Shown piece after piece: positions 29,186-37,283 of a stretch of DNA of 50,712 nucleotides. The DNA is taken from the NCBI RefSeq assembly GCF_001641635.1, contig NZ_LUUB01000062.1:111902-162613 (forward strand). Direction: 5' to 3'. The notes under the pieces were generated by a model. It was not told where the DNA came from and made no database searches. It worked only from the letters and a program-made list of their open reading frames with translations. Positions within the stretch are counted from its first letter, which is position 1; the number at the start of each line of letters is the position of its first letter. This DNA comes from Bradyrhizobium centrolobii. Lineage in GTDB: Bacteria; Pseudomonadota; Alphaproteobacteria; Rhizobiales; Xanthobacteraceae. Position numbers and translations under genes: made by a program.

Positions 29186-29199
29186 TGTGTATAACGCAG
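29174..29199. promoter_or_regulatory. Operator palindrome upstream of the toxin-antitoxin genes
   Basis: A perfect 12-bp inverted repeat: CTGCGTTATACA at 29174-29185 and TGTATAACGCAG at 29188-29199, with a 2-bp TG spacer. It overlaps the predicted -10 element and lies 22 bp before the antitoxin start codon. This is the arrangement expected for autorepression by an AbrB/MazE-type antitoxin, alone or with its toxin. Confidence 0.75.
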
Positions 29200-29221
29200 G
29201 CGCTTCAATGACGGGACGATC

Positions 29222-29446
29222 GTGAAGATCGAGATCAAGAAGATCGGCAATTCTGACGGGCTGCTGCTGCCGCGCGAACTGATGCAGCGGCTCGACCTCA
29301 AGCGCGGGCAGCAACTGCACATCATGGAATTGCCCGGTGGTGGCTTCCAGGCACTGCCCTACGATCCCGATTTCGAGCGGACGATGGAAATCGCCGACGA
29401 GATCATGGACAAATATCGCGACACGCTCGCGGCGCTGGCAAAGTAG
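29222..29446 (+). CDS. AbrB/MazE-family antitoxin
   Basis: A 74-residue protein starting at GTG 29222. The N-terminal half (MKIEIKKIGNSDGLLLPREL, then MQRLDLKRGQQLHIMELPGGG) is the swapped-hairpin AbrB/MazE DNA-binding fold. The C-terminal half (FERTMEIADEIMDKYRDTLAALAK) is a charged helix of the kind that occupies the toxin's active site. It would repress its own promoter through the palindrome at 29174-29199 and neutralise the Doc-like protein encoded 13 bp downstream. No strong ribosome site is visible; GGGACG lies just upstream. Confidence 0.88.
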   Translation: MKIEIKKIGNSDGLLLPRELMQRLDLKRGQQLHIMELPGGGFQALPYDPDFERTMEIADEIMDKYRDTLAALAK

Positions 29447-29459
29447 TTGGCTCACTCGC

Positions 29460-29855
29460 ATGAGCGAGCCTCAGGAACCGCTTTGGATCACGTACGAGCA
29501 GGCTGTCGCAATTCATAGTCGGCAGCTTCGGCGTTTCGGCGGCGCGCCGGGATTGCGCGACGAAGGTATCCTGCGCTCGGCGTTGGCGCGGCCGATCAAC
29601 AAATGGCGCGACGAGCAGTCGCCACTGGATGAGCTGGCCGCGGCATATGCATTCGGCCTCGCGAAAAACCCTGCTTTTGTTGATGGAAACACGCGCATCG
29701 CTTTCATCGCGACGATGGTTTTCCTGCATAAGAACAGCATGACATTCAGTCCCGATCCCGCGGAAGCTGCAATCATCATCCTCTCGCTCGCCGCCGGCGA
29801 AGTCAGTGAGCAGAGCCTCACGCGTTGGATCCGCGATAATTGGGATTCCAAATGA
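29460..29855 (+). CDS. Doc-like (death-on-curing, Fic-fold) toxin with altered catalytic motif
   Basis: A 131-residue protein from the ATG at 29460. The Doc layout is clear: WITYEQAVAIHSRQLRRFGG, then APGLRDEGILRSALARP and LAAAYAFGLAKNPAFVDGNT followed by RIAF. In Doc proteins the core motif is usually HxFx(D/A)xNKR. Here Pro71 stands where the histidine is expected and Thr78 replaces the lysine, whereas Phe73, Asp75, Asn77 and Arg79 are kept. The histidine is needed for Fic-type transfer, so the protein may be an inactive remnant or act differently. The frame is intact, with no sign of decay. It is the second gene of the antitoxin operon. Confidence 0.85.
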   Translation: MSEPQEPLWITYEQAVAIHSRQLRRFGGAPGLRDEGILRSALARPINKWRDEQSPLDELAAAYAFGLAKNPAFVDGNTRIAFIATMVFLHKNSMTFSPDPAEAAIIILSLAAGEVSEQSLTRWIRDNWDSK

Positions 29856-29951
29856 GCCCATTTGCGGGAAAACCGCGCCTTCGTGCCGTTGCCCTGTCCG
29901 GCTTATTGCGGTATTGCCAGCAAAGAATTCGACTTTCGACTGGGGACATCC

Positions 29952-30104
29952 ATGGCTGACCATAGCGAAGTGGCGTACACCACCGCCGACGGCAACGACT
30001 ATGTTGCGCACGAGCAAACCTATGAGGGCTTCATCAAGCTGGTGAAGTACGGCACGGCTTCGGTCGCGCTCATCGTGATCCTGATGGCGATCTTCCTCAC
30101 CTGA
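29952..30104 (+). CDS. aa3-type cytochrome c oxidase subunit IV
   Basis: A 50-residue protein. A soluble N-terminal half (MADHSEVAYTTADGNDYVAH, then EQTYEGFIKLVKYG) is followed by one membrane helix (TASVALIVILMAIFLT). The sequence fits the small bacterial aa3 oxidase subunit IV family, which packs beside the catalytic subunits of the terminal oxidase. The other oxidase genes are not in the window. It is next to the transhydrogenase operon on the same strand (142 bp gap), a neighbourhood I recall from related genomes. Confidence 0.9.
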   Translation: MADHSEVAYTTADGNDYVAHEQTYEGFIKLVKYGTASVALIVILMAIFLT

Positions 30105-30246
30105 TCTGTCTTTGGCGGCTGCCTACGCCAGCGGCGGCAGCTGCCCACAATATTTGCATCCAAGCCGGTTCCAAAACCGGTATCGAACGTTGCGGGAGTA
30201 ACGCTACTTTTTTGTGCGTGCGCTGTCCCGCGCCGCCGGAGGACCT

Positions 30247-31374
30247 ATGAAGATCGCCGTTGCCAAGGAAATCGATCCGTCCGAGCCGCGGGTCGCCGCT
30301 TCGCCTGATACGGTGAAGAAGTTCAAGGCGCTGGGCGCCGAGGTCGCCGTCGAGCCGGGCGCCGGCGTCAAGTCGGGCCTGCCGGATTCCGAATTCACCG
30401 CAGTGGGCGCCACCGTCAGCGCCGACGCGTTGAAAGATGCCGACATCATCATCAAGGTGAAGCGTCCCGAGGCGTCCGAGCTCGCGCAGTACAAGCGCGG
30501 CGCGCTCGTCATCGCCATCATGGATCCCTACGGCAATGACGCCGCGCTGAAGGCGATGGCGGATGCCGGCATCGCCGCCTTCGCGATGGAACTCATGCCG
30601 CGCATCACGCGCGCGCAGGTGATGGACGTGCTGTCCTCGCAGGCGAACCTCGCCGGCTACCGCGCCGTGATCGAGGGCGCCGAAGCCTTCGGCCGCGCCT
30701 TCCCGATGATGATGACGGCCGCCGGCACGGTTCCCGCGGCCAAGGTGTTCGTGATGGGCGTCGGCGTCGCCGGCCTCCAGGCGATCGCGACCGCGCGCCG
30801 CCTCGGCGCCGTCGTCACCGCCACCGACGTGCGGCCCGCGACCAAGGAGCAGGTCGAATCGCTCGGCGCAAAGTTCCTTGCGGTCGAGGACGAGGAGTTC
30901 AAGAACGCGCAGACCGCCGGCGGCTACGCCAAGGAAATGTCCAAGGAATACCAGGCCAAGCAGGCCGCGCTCACCGCCGAGCACATCAAGAAGCAGGACA
31001 TCGTGATCACGACGGCGCTGATTCCGGGCCGGCCGGCGCCGAAGCTCATCTCGGGCGAGATGGTCAAGTCGATGAAGCCGGGCTCGGTGCTGGTCGATCT
31101 CGCGGTCGAGCGCGGCGGCAATGTCGAGGGTGCCAAGCCCGGCGAGGTCGTCGAGCTCGATGGTATCAAGATCGTCGGCTACACCAACGTCGCCGGCCGC
31201 GTCGCTGCCTCGGCTTCCAGCCTCTACGCGCGCAACCTGTTCTCCTTCATCGAGACCATGGTCGACAAGAAAGAGAAGAAGCTGGCCGTGAACTGGGACG
31301 ACGAGCTCGTCAAGGCCACTGCGCTCACCAAGGACGGCGCCGTCGTCCACCCGAACTTCCAGCCGAAGGCGTAG
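30247..31374 (+). CDS. pntAA: NAD(P) transhydrogenase subunit alpha part 1 (PntAA)
   Basis: A 375-residue soluble NAD(H)-binding subunit (domain I) of the proton-translocating transhydrogenase. The enzyme uses the proton gradient to transfer hydride from NADH to NADP. Recognisable segments: KIAVAKEIDPSEPRVAASP, RITRAQVMDVLSSQANLAGY, the nucleotide-binding VFVMGVGVAGLQAIATARRLGA, TDVRPATKEQVESLGAKF, and ITTALIPGRPAPKLI. GGAGGA at 30238-30243 precedes the ATG at 30247. First gene of a three-gene operon; the alpha subunit is split into two proteins, the usual arrangement in many alphaproteobacteria. Confidence 0.97.
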   Translation: MKIAVAKEIDPSEPRVAASPDTVKKFKALGAEVAVEPGAGVKSGLPDSEFTAVGATVSADALKDADIIIKVKRPEASELAQYKRGALVIAIMDPYGNDAALKAMADAGIAAFAMELMPRITRAQVMDVLSSQANLAGYRAVIEGAEAFGRAFPMMMTAAGTVPAAKVFVMGVGVAGLQAIATARRLGAVVTATDVRPATKEQVESLGAKFLAVEDEEFKNAQTAGGYAKEMSKEYQAKQAALTAEHIKKQDIVITTALIPGRPAPKLISGEMVKSMKPGSVLVDLAVERGGNVEGAKPGEVVELDGIKIVGYTNVAGRVAASASSLYARNLFSFIETMVDKKEKKLAVNWDDELVKATALTKDGAVVHPNFQPKA

Positions 31375-31384
31375 GAGAGAAGCC

Positions 31385-31702
31385 ATGGAGCATGTTGCAC
31401 AGGTCGTCGATCCCTTCATCTTCCGGCTGTCGATTTTCGTCCTCGCCGTCTTCGTCGGTTATTTCGTGGTGTGGTCGGTGACCCCCGCGCTGCATACGCC
31501 GCTGATGAGCGTGACCAACGCGATCTCTTCGGTGATCGTCGTCGGTGCGCTGCTCGCCGGCGGCGTCGCGAACGTGTCGAGTGGCTCGGGCTGGGCCCGC
31601 GGCTTCGGCTTCGTGGCGCTAGTGTTTGCCTGCATCAATATCTTCGGCGGCTTCCTTGTCACCCAGCGCATGCTGGCGATGTACAAGAAGAAGGCCAAGT
31701 AA
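31385..31702 (+). CDS. pntAB: NAD(P) transhydrogenase subunit alpha part 2 (PntAB)
   Basis: A 105-residue membrane subunit with three hydrophobic helices (about residues 13-33, 44-62 and 68-94). It carries VWSVTPALHTPLMSVTNAIS, the signature of the first part of the membrane domain (domain II). It provides part of the proton path with PntB. It starts 10 bp after pntAA with GGAGAG as ribosome site, and pntB follows after 39 bp. Confidence 0.95.
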   Translation: MEHVAQVVDPFIFRLSIFVLAVFVGYFVVWSVTPALHTPLMSVTNAISSVIVVGALLAGGVANVSSGSGWARGFGFVALVFACINIFGGFLVTQRMLAMYKKKAK

Positions 31703-31741
31703 GCGGCCACCTCGGGCTGATGGGACAGATGGGGACCTGGG

Positions 31742-33139
31742 ATGAACGCTAATCTCTCTGCATTGTTGTATCTCGTGGCGGGGGTGCTGTTCATCCTGTC
31801 GCTACGGGGATTGTCGAGCCCGGCCACGTCGCGCCGAGGCAACCTGCTCGGCATGATCGGCATGGCGATCGCGGTTGCCACGACGCTTGCCAACCACCCG
31901 CCGGCGGATGGCCTCGCCTGGCTGCTCGTCATCGTCGGCATCGCCATTGGCGCTGCGATCGGCGCGGTGATCGCCCGGCGCGTGCCAATGACGTCGATGC
32001 CGGAACTGGTCGCCGCCTTCCACTCGCTGGTCGGCATGGCCGCGGTGCTGGTCGCCGCCGGCGCGTTCTATGCGCCTGAAGCCTTCGACATCGGCACGCC
32101 CGGCAACATCCACACCCAGAGCCTGGTCGAGATGTCGCTCGGCGTCGCCATCGGCGCGCTGACCTTCACCGGCTCGGTGATCGCGTTCCTGAAGCTGTCC
32201 GCGCGCATGAGCGGCGCCCCGATCATCCTGCCGGCGCGGCACCTCATCAACATCGCGCTCGCGGTCGCGCTGGTCGCCTGCATCATCGGGCTCGTGGTCA
32301 CCGGCAGCGCCGTGTTCTTCTGGCTCAACGTCATCCTCGCGCTGGCGCTCGGCGTGCTCATGATCATCCCGATCGGCGGCGCCGACATGCCGGTCGTGAT
32401 CTCGATGCTGAACTCCTATTCGGGATGGGCCGCTGCCGGCATCGGCTTCACGCTCGGCAACTCCGCGCTGATCATCACCGGCGCGCTGGTTGGCTCGTCG
32501 GGTGCGATCCTGTCCTACATCATGTGCCACGCGATGAACCGCTCGTTCATCTCGGTCATCCTCGGCGGCTTCGGCGGTGAGACCGCGGCGGCCGGCGGCG
32601 GCACGGGTGAGCAGAAGCCGGCCAAGCTCGGTTCGGCCGACGACGCCGCCTTCATCATGAAGAACGCCTCCAAGGTCATCATCGTGCCCGGCTACGGCAT
32701 GGCGGTGGCGCAGGCCCAGCACGCGCTGCGCGAAATGGCCGACATCCTGAAGAAGGAAGGCGTCGAGGTGAAGTACGCGATTCACCCGGTCGCCGGCCGG
32801 ATGCCCGGCCACATGAACGTGCTGCTGGCTGAGGCCAACGTGCCCTATGACGAGGTGTTCGAGCTCGAGGACATCAACTCCGAGTTCGCCCAGGCCGACA
32901 TCGCCTTCGTGATCGGCGCCAACGACGTCACCAACCCGGCGGCCGAAGAGGACAAGACCTCGCCGATCTACGGCATGCCGGTGCTCCAGGTCTGGAAGGC
33001 CGGCACCGTGATGTTCATCAAGCGCTCGCTCGCGTCCGGCTATGCCGGCATCGACAATCCGCTGTTCTATCGCGACAACACCATGATGCTGCTCGGCGAC
33101 GCCAAGAAGGTCACCGAGAACATCGTCAAGGCGATGTAG
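31742..33139 (+). CDS. pntB: NAD(P) transhydrogenase subunit beta (PntB)
   Basis: A 465-residue protein. The first 270 residues hold about nine membrane helices, with the conserved GNIHTQSLVEMSLGVAIGALTFTGS and PARHLINIALAV segments. The last 180 residues form the NADP(H)-binding domain III (VIIVPGYGMAVAQAQHALRE, HPVAGRMPGHMNVLLAEANV, GANDVTNPAAEEDKTSPIYG, FIKRSLASGYAGIDNPLFY). It completes the transhydrogenase with PntAA and PntAB. No terminator was recognised in the 274 bp after it, where no other gene is seen. Confidence 0.97.
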   Translation: MNANLSALLYLVAGVLFILSLRGLSSPATSRRGNLLGMIGMAIAVATTLANHPPADGLAWLLVIVGIAIGAAIGAVIARRVPMTSMPELVAAFHSLVGMAAVLVAAGAFYAPEAFDIGTPGNIHTQSLVEMSLGVAIGALTFTGSVIAFLKLSARMSGAPIILPARHLINIALAVALVACIIGLVVTGSAVFFWLNVILALALGVLMIIPIGGADMPVVISMLNSYSGWAAAGIGFTLGNSALIITGALVGSSGAILSYIMCHAMNRSFISVILGGFGGETAAAGGGTGEQKPAKLGSADDAAFIMKNASKVIIVPGYGMAVAQAQHALREMADILKKEGVEVKYAIHPVAGRMPGHMNVLLAEANVPYDEVFELEDINSEFAQADIAFVIGANDVTNPAAEEDKTSPIYGMPVLQVWKAGTVMFIKRSLASGYAGIDNPLFYRDNTMMLLGDAKKVTENIVKAM

Positions 33140-33413
33140 CGCGAGGCGCGCGGACCGGGGCCAACAAGGAATGGCACCGGTCTTATCGGATGCCGCCCAG
33201 GTTGACGCGGGCGCAGCGCATCGAATGAATGGCACGCGGCCCACAGGGCGGCGTGCGGTTGCCGCGATATTCCGGCGGGCATCCGGCCGGATGTCCTGAA
33301 ATTGCTGCGAAGTCGGCGCAAGCCTTGAGGCCTGCGGCGGGCCCTTTTCGGACGACCACACGTCGTTCGCGATGCCCTGCCGAAGGATTGGGCCTCAGCC
33401 GCGTGTCGCCTGC

Positions 33414-34211
33414 ATGACTATCGTCAAGTGGATCGCCATCCTCCTTGCGGCCGGCTATGGCACCGGTCTCGTCCTGCTTTATGTGAAGCAGCGCGACATG
33501 CTGTTTCCGATCCCGACCGCCGAACGGACGGCGCCGACCGCTGCAGGCTTTCCGGCGGCCGAGGAGCACCTCCTGACCACCTCCGATGGCGAGAAGGTGA
33601 TCGTCTGGCATGTGCCCGCCAAGCTCGGCCGTCCCGTGATCCTCTATTTCCACGGCAATGGTGATTTTCTCGCCGGCCTTGTTGGACACTTCAAGGCCAT
33701 GACGTCCGACGGCACCGGTCTCGTCGCGCTGTCCTATCGCGGCTATGCCGGCTCGAGCGGCGCGCCGAGTGAGCAGGGCCTGCTGCGCGATGCCGCGGCC
33801 GCTTACGCCTTCACGAGCGAGCGCTACGCTGCGGAACGCATTGTCGCCTGGGGCTTCTCGCTCGGGACCGGCGTGGCGATCGCGATCGCATCCGAGCATC
33901 CGGTCGGCAAATTGATCCTGGAGGCACCTTACACCTCGATGGTCGACGTCGCCGCCTCGCTCCACCGGTTCGTCCCGGTCCGCTTTTTGATGCGCGATCA
34001 GTTTCGCTCCGACCAGCGCATAGCCCGCGTCACTGCGCCGCTATTGGTCATGCATGGCAGTAATGATCTTGTCATTTCCATCGTCTTCGGAGAGCGTCTG
34101 TTTGCGCTCGCGCACGAGCCGAAGCAGTTCGTGCGGTTTGCGGGCGGCGGACACAACGATCTCGATTCTTTCGGTGCGATCGAAACGGTGAGGAATTTCA
34201 TTGCATCCTAG
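33414..34211 (+). CDS. Alpha/beta hydrolase, membrane-anchored (BEM46-like)
   Basis: A 265-residue protein from the ATG at 33414. An N-terminal hydrophobic segment (about residues 3-21) is an anchor or uncleaved signal. The alpha/beta hydrolase core has the oxyanion region LYFHGNGDF, the nucleophile elbow GFSLGTG (serine), an acid-bearing MHGSNDLV and the catalytic histidine region FAGGGHNDLDSF. The family includes esterases and thioesterases; the substrate is unknown. The 3' end overlaps the next gene by 11 bp. Confidence 0.85.
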   Translation: MTIVKWIAILLAAGYGTGLVLLYVKQRDMLFPIPTAERTAPTAAGFPAAEEHLLTTSDGEKVIVWHVPAKLGRPVILYFHGNGDFLAGLVGHFKAMTSDGTGLVALSYRGYAGSSGAPSEQGLLRDAAAAYAFTSERYAAERIVAWGFSLGTGVAIAIASEHPVGKLILEAPYTSMVDVAASLHRFVPVRFLMRDQFRSDQRIARVTAPLLVMHGSNDLVISIVFGERLFALAHEPKQFVRFAGGGHNDLDSFGAIETVRNFIAS

Positions 34212-35643
34212 GCGTTTCGTCGTGAGGTGGGCGGGCGCGCTCGTCGCGTTGATCGTCGCGCTGTCGCCGCTGCACGCATGGGCGGCAGCCGAGCTCGATG
34301 GCGCGTCGATGGGCTGGCCCTATGCGCTGCCCTTTGCCGGCCTGCTGCTGTCGATCGCGCTCGGTCCGCTGTCGTTTCACAAGTTCTGGCATCACCACTA
34401 CGGCAAGATCGCCGCGGCCTGGGCGCTGCTGGCGCTCGGCGCGCTGGTCTGGCGCGCCGGCGGCATGGCGGCGCTGGCAGCGCTGGTTCACGCCATGCTC
34501 GCCGAATATCTCGGCTTCATCGTGCTCCTGTTCTCGCTCTATGTCGTTGCCGGCGGCATCCTCATCAGCGGCGACATCAAGGGGACGCCGGCGGCCAACA
34601 CCGGCATCCTCGCGCTCGGGACGTTGATGGCGAGCCTCGTCGGCACCACTGGAGCCGCAATGATCCTGATCCGGCCGCTGATCCGCGCCAACCGGCCGCG
34701 TCGCCATAACGTCCATGTCGTCATCTTCTTCATCATCCTCGTCGCCAATGTTGGCGGCGCGCTTAGCCCGCTCGGCGATCCCCCGCTGTTCGTCGGATTT
34801 CTGCATGGTGTCGACTTCTTCTGGACCACGCGGAACCTCTGGCTGCAGACGGCGATCGTTGCGGGAGTGCTGCTGGTCATCTTTGCCGCCGTCGACGTCT
34901 GGCGCTTCCGCAGCGAGCCCTCGTTCAGCGACGCAGGCTCCGCAAAGCCAGTCCGGATCCGCGGGCTCATTAATCTCCTGCTGATCGCCGCCATCGTCGC
35001 GAGCCTGCTTGTGTCGGCGATGTGGAAGCCCGGGATCGCCTTCGGCATTCTCGGCACGAAGCTGGAGCTCGAGGACGTCGTCCGCAACATCGTCCTTCTG
35101 GCGATCGCAGCCCTCTCGGTCTGGCTGACGCCGGATGAGCACAGGCAGGCCAATGGCTTCACCTGGGAGCCGATCCGCGAGGTCGCAAAGCTGTTCGCCG
35201 CTATCTTTGTCGCGATCATTCCGGTCATCGCCATGCTCGATGCCGGCCATCACGGCGCGTTCGCCTGGCTGTTGTCGGCGGTGACGGCGCCGGACGGCAC
35301 GCCGCGCGAGGTCGCGTATTTCTGGTTCACGGGCCTGATGTCGGCGTTCCTCGACAATGCGCCGACCTATCTGCTGTTCTTCGAGCTCGCCGGGGGCGAC
35401 CCGCTGGTGCTGATGAACGAGCTCTCGGGCACGCTCGCGTCCATCTCCATGGGCGCGGTCTACATGGGCGCGCTGACCTATATCGGCAACGCGCCCAACT
35501 TCATGGTGAGCAGCATCGCCAAGGAGAGCGGCATCGAAATGCCGAGCTTCTTCGGCTATCTCCTGCGCGCAGGCGCCGTGCTGATGCCGCTGTTCCTCCT
35601 CCTAACCATCCTGCCGATCGCGCCGATCTTGCACTGGCATTGA
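34201..35643 (+). CDS. NhaD/citrate-type ion transporter
   Basis: A 480-residue integral membrane protein with about twelve hydrophobic segments and a signal-like N-terminus. Segments such as LGPLSFHKFWHHHYGKIAAA, GTPAANTGILALGTLMASLVGTTGA and GGALSPLGDPPLFVGFLHGVDFFW fit the ion-transporter superfamily (NhaD-type sodium:proton antiporters and citrate transporters). So do FLDNAPTYLLFFELAGGDP and IGNAPNFMVSSIAKESGIEMPSF. The exact ion cannot be decided. The start is TTG at 34201, inside the hydrolase gene; a GTG at 34222 is the alternative. Followed by a terminator. Confidence 0.85.
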   Translation: MHPRRFVVRWAGALVALIVALSPLHAWAAAELDGASMGWPYALPFAGLLLSIALGPLSFHKFWHHHYGKIAAAWALLALGALVWRAGGMAALAALVHAMLAEYLGFIVLLFSLYVVAGGILISGDIKGTPAANTGILALGTLMASLVGTTGAAMILIRPLIRANRPRRHNVHVVIFFIILVANVGGALSPLGDPPLFVGFLHGVDFFWTTRNLWLQTAIVAGVLLVIFAAVDVWRFRSEPSFSDAGSAKPVRIRGLINLLLIAAIVASLLVSAMWKPGIAFGILGTKLELEDVVRNIVLLAIAALSVWLTPDEHRQANGFTWEPIREVAKLFAAIFVAIIPVIAMLDAGHHGAFAWLLSAVTAPDGTPREVAYFWFTGLMSAFLDNAPTYLLFFELAGGDPLVLMNELSGTLASISMGAVYMGALTYIGNAPNFMVSSIAKESGIEMPSFFGYLLRAGAVLMPLFLLLTILPIAPILHWH

Positions 35644-35671
35644 ATCTGCCGGCCGATTTGCTACTGCTCAA

Positions 35672-35711
35672 CCAAGGCGCGATGAACTTCGCGCCTTGGG
35701 CCTTTCGTTTT
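35672..35711 (+). terminator. Rho-independent terminator after the transporter gene
   Basis: A perfect 11-bp stem (CCAAGGCGCGA at 35672-35682, TCGCGCCTTGG at 35689-35699) with a TGAACT loop, followed by a T-rich stretch ending near 35711. Confidence 0.85.
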
Positions 35712-35800
35712 GAGCATCATCCTTTCGGAAAACCGCGACCACTTTGCGCCAACGCGGCACTTCGAGTCCGGATCATGCCGTGAGCAGTTGGAGCCGATGG

Positions 35801-36898
35801 ATGAGCGCGCATAGCCCGATGCCCCGGTCGGCCTGGATGTTTCCGGCGCTGGCCGTACTGCTGTTCGCAGCCGTCAGCGCGACGGGCTACGTCTTCACGC
35901 TCTCGCTGGGCGGGCTTGTCTTTGCGATCGTCCTGCTGGTGATCCTGTTCGGCACGGTGTTCGCGGCCGTCCATCACTCCGAGGTGATCGCGGAGCGGAT
36001 CGGCGAGCCGTTCGGCACACTGCTGCTCACGCTCTCGGTGACGATCATCGAGGTCGCGCTGATCACGACGATCATGCTGGGTGACAAGCCGGCGCCGGAG
36101 CTCGCGCGCGATACGGTCTTCGCGGTCGTGATGATCGTCTGCAACGGCCTGGTCGGCCTCTGTATCTTCATCGGCGGCCTGCGCTACCGCGAGCAGGGCT
36201 TTCAGGTCTCCGGCGCCAACGTCTATCTCAGCGGGTTGATTGCGCTCGCGACCATCACGCTGATCATGCCCAACTATACGCTGACCGCACCGGGCCCGTT
36301 TTACTCGACGCTTCAGCTCGGCTTCGTCGACCTGGTGACGATCGTGCTCTATGGCGTGTTTCTCTATACGCAGACCGTCCTGCACCGCGACTACTTCATC
36401 AATCAGACGGGGGACGAGGAGGGCGGCGGGAGCCATCTGTCCGGCAAGATGCTGGCCCTCAGCATCGTGTTGCTGCTGATCTCGCTCTTGACCGTCGTTC
36501 TCCTCGCCAAGAAATTCTCGCTCGTCGTCGACGCCGTGGCCGCCTTGATCGGCGCTCCACCCGCGTTTGCAGGCCTCTTGGTCGCGCTCCTGATCCTGAT
36601 GCCGGAAGGCGTCTCCGCGATCGCGGCCGCGCGCAAGAACGACCTCCAGAAGAGCATCAACCTGGCGCTCGGTTCCTCGCTTGCAACCATCGGGCTGACC
36701 ATTCCGGCGGTCGGGATTGCCACCTATGCGTTCGATCAGCCGCTCGTGCTGGGCCTGAACCCGCAGAACACGGCGCTCTTGTTCCTGACATTCTTGCTGA
36801 GCATGCTGACCTTCGGAACCGGCAGGACCAACGTCCTGTTCGGACTGGTCCATCTGGTGGTATTTGCGGTCTACGTATTCATGGTTTTCGTGCCCTAG
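35801..36898 (+). CDS. chaA: ChaA-type calcium/proton (sodium/proton) antiporter
   Basis: A 365-residue protein from the ATG at 35801 with about eleven hydrophobic segments in two halves. The alpha repeats of the cation-exchanger family are visible: GEPFGTLLLTLSVTIIEVAL in the first half, LLILMPEGVSAIAAARKNDL and SINLALGSSLATIGLTIP in the second, both with the acidic ion-binding glutamate. A short acidic loop (GDEEGGG) separates the halves. ChaA exports Ca2+, Na+ or K+ in exchange for protons. The frame is open upstream to 35744, but the ATG at 35801 has GGAG nearby. A cupin gene follows after 10 bp. Confidence 0.9.
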   Translation: MSAHSPMPRSAWMFPALAVLLFAAVSATGYVFTLSLGGLVFAIVLLVILFGTVFAAVHHSEVIAERIGEPFGTLLLTLSVTIIEVALITTIMLGDKPAPELARDTVFAVVMIVCNGLVGLCIFIGGLRYREQGFQVSGANVYLSGLIALATITLIMPNYTLTAPGPFYSTLQLGFVDLVTIVLYGVFLYTQTVLHRDYFINQTGDEEGGGSHLSGKMLALSIVLLLISLLTVVLLAKKFSLVVDAVAALIGAPPAFAGLLVALLILMPEGVSAIAAARKNDLQKSINLALGSSLATIGLTIPAVGIATYAFDQPLVLGLNPQNTALLFLTFLLSMLTFGTGRTNVLFGLVHLVVFAVYVFMVFVP

Positions 36899-36908
36899 GA
36901 GAGTGCCG

Positions 36909-37192
36909 ATGCTTGCCGCCAAGTCCGACGTCCAGATCGACAACGAGGAGGTCCGGGTGACGGAGTGGCGACTGGCGCCGGGCAGTGCGACGGGGCATCA
37001 CACCCACGGGATGGATTACGTGATCGTGCCCGTCGTCGCCGGGGAAATGACCATCGTGGCGCCCAATGGAGAGCGCTCCAAGGCGCAGCTTACCGCCGGA
37101 AAATCCTATTTCGCAAAGCCGGCGTCGAGCACGACGTCCTTAACGAAACCGCAACCGAGATCGTGTTCCTTGAGATCGAGCTGAAACCGTAA
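36909..37192 (+). pseudogene. Small cupin-domain protein, one-base frameshift
   Basis: Starts at ATG 36909, 10 bp after chaA. The reading VQIDNEEVRVTEWRLAPGSA, GHHTHGMDYVIVPVVAGEMT and TAGKSYF is a single-domain cupin with the metal-binding HTH pattern. At about 37110-37113 the frame must change: staying in it gives AKPASSTTSLTKPQPRS. The other frame restores RKAGVEHDVLNETATEIVFL and EIELKP, the expected cupin end with its second histidine, stopping at 37192. A single missing base (TTC-CGC read as TTCGC) explains it. Either a recent pseudogene or a sequencing error. Confidence 0.82.
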
Positions 37193-37283
37193 ATCCCGTT
37201 CACCAATTGCCATCGATCCGTCGCAGTTGATCCCTTACTATGCCCCAAAGTTCCCGCATCAGATCGTGTGGGGAGTGGCCGGA

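Noticed and set aside
31802..33361. 519-codon open frame antisense to pntB
   Set aside because: Rich in His, Asp and Arg with no domain; pntB is certain.
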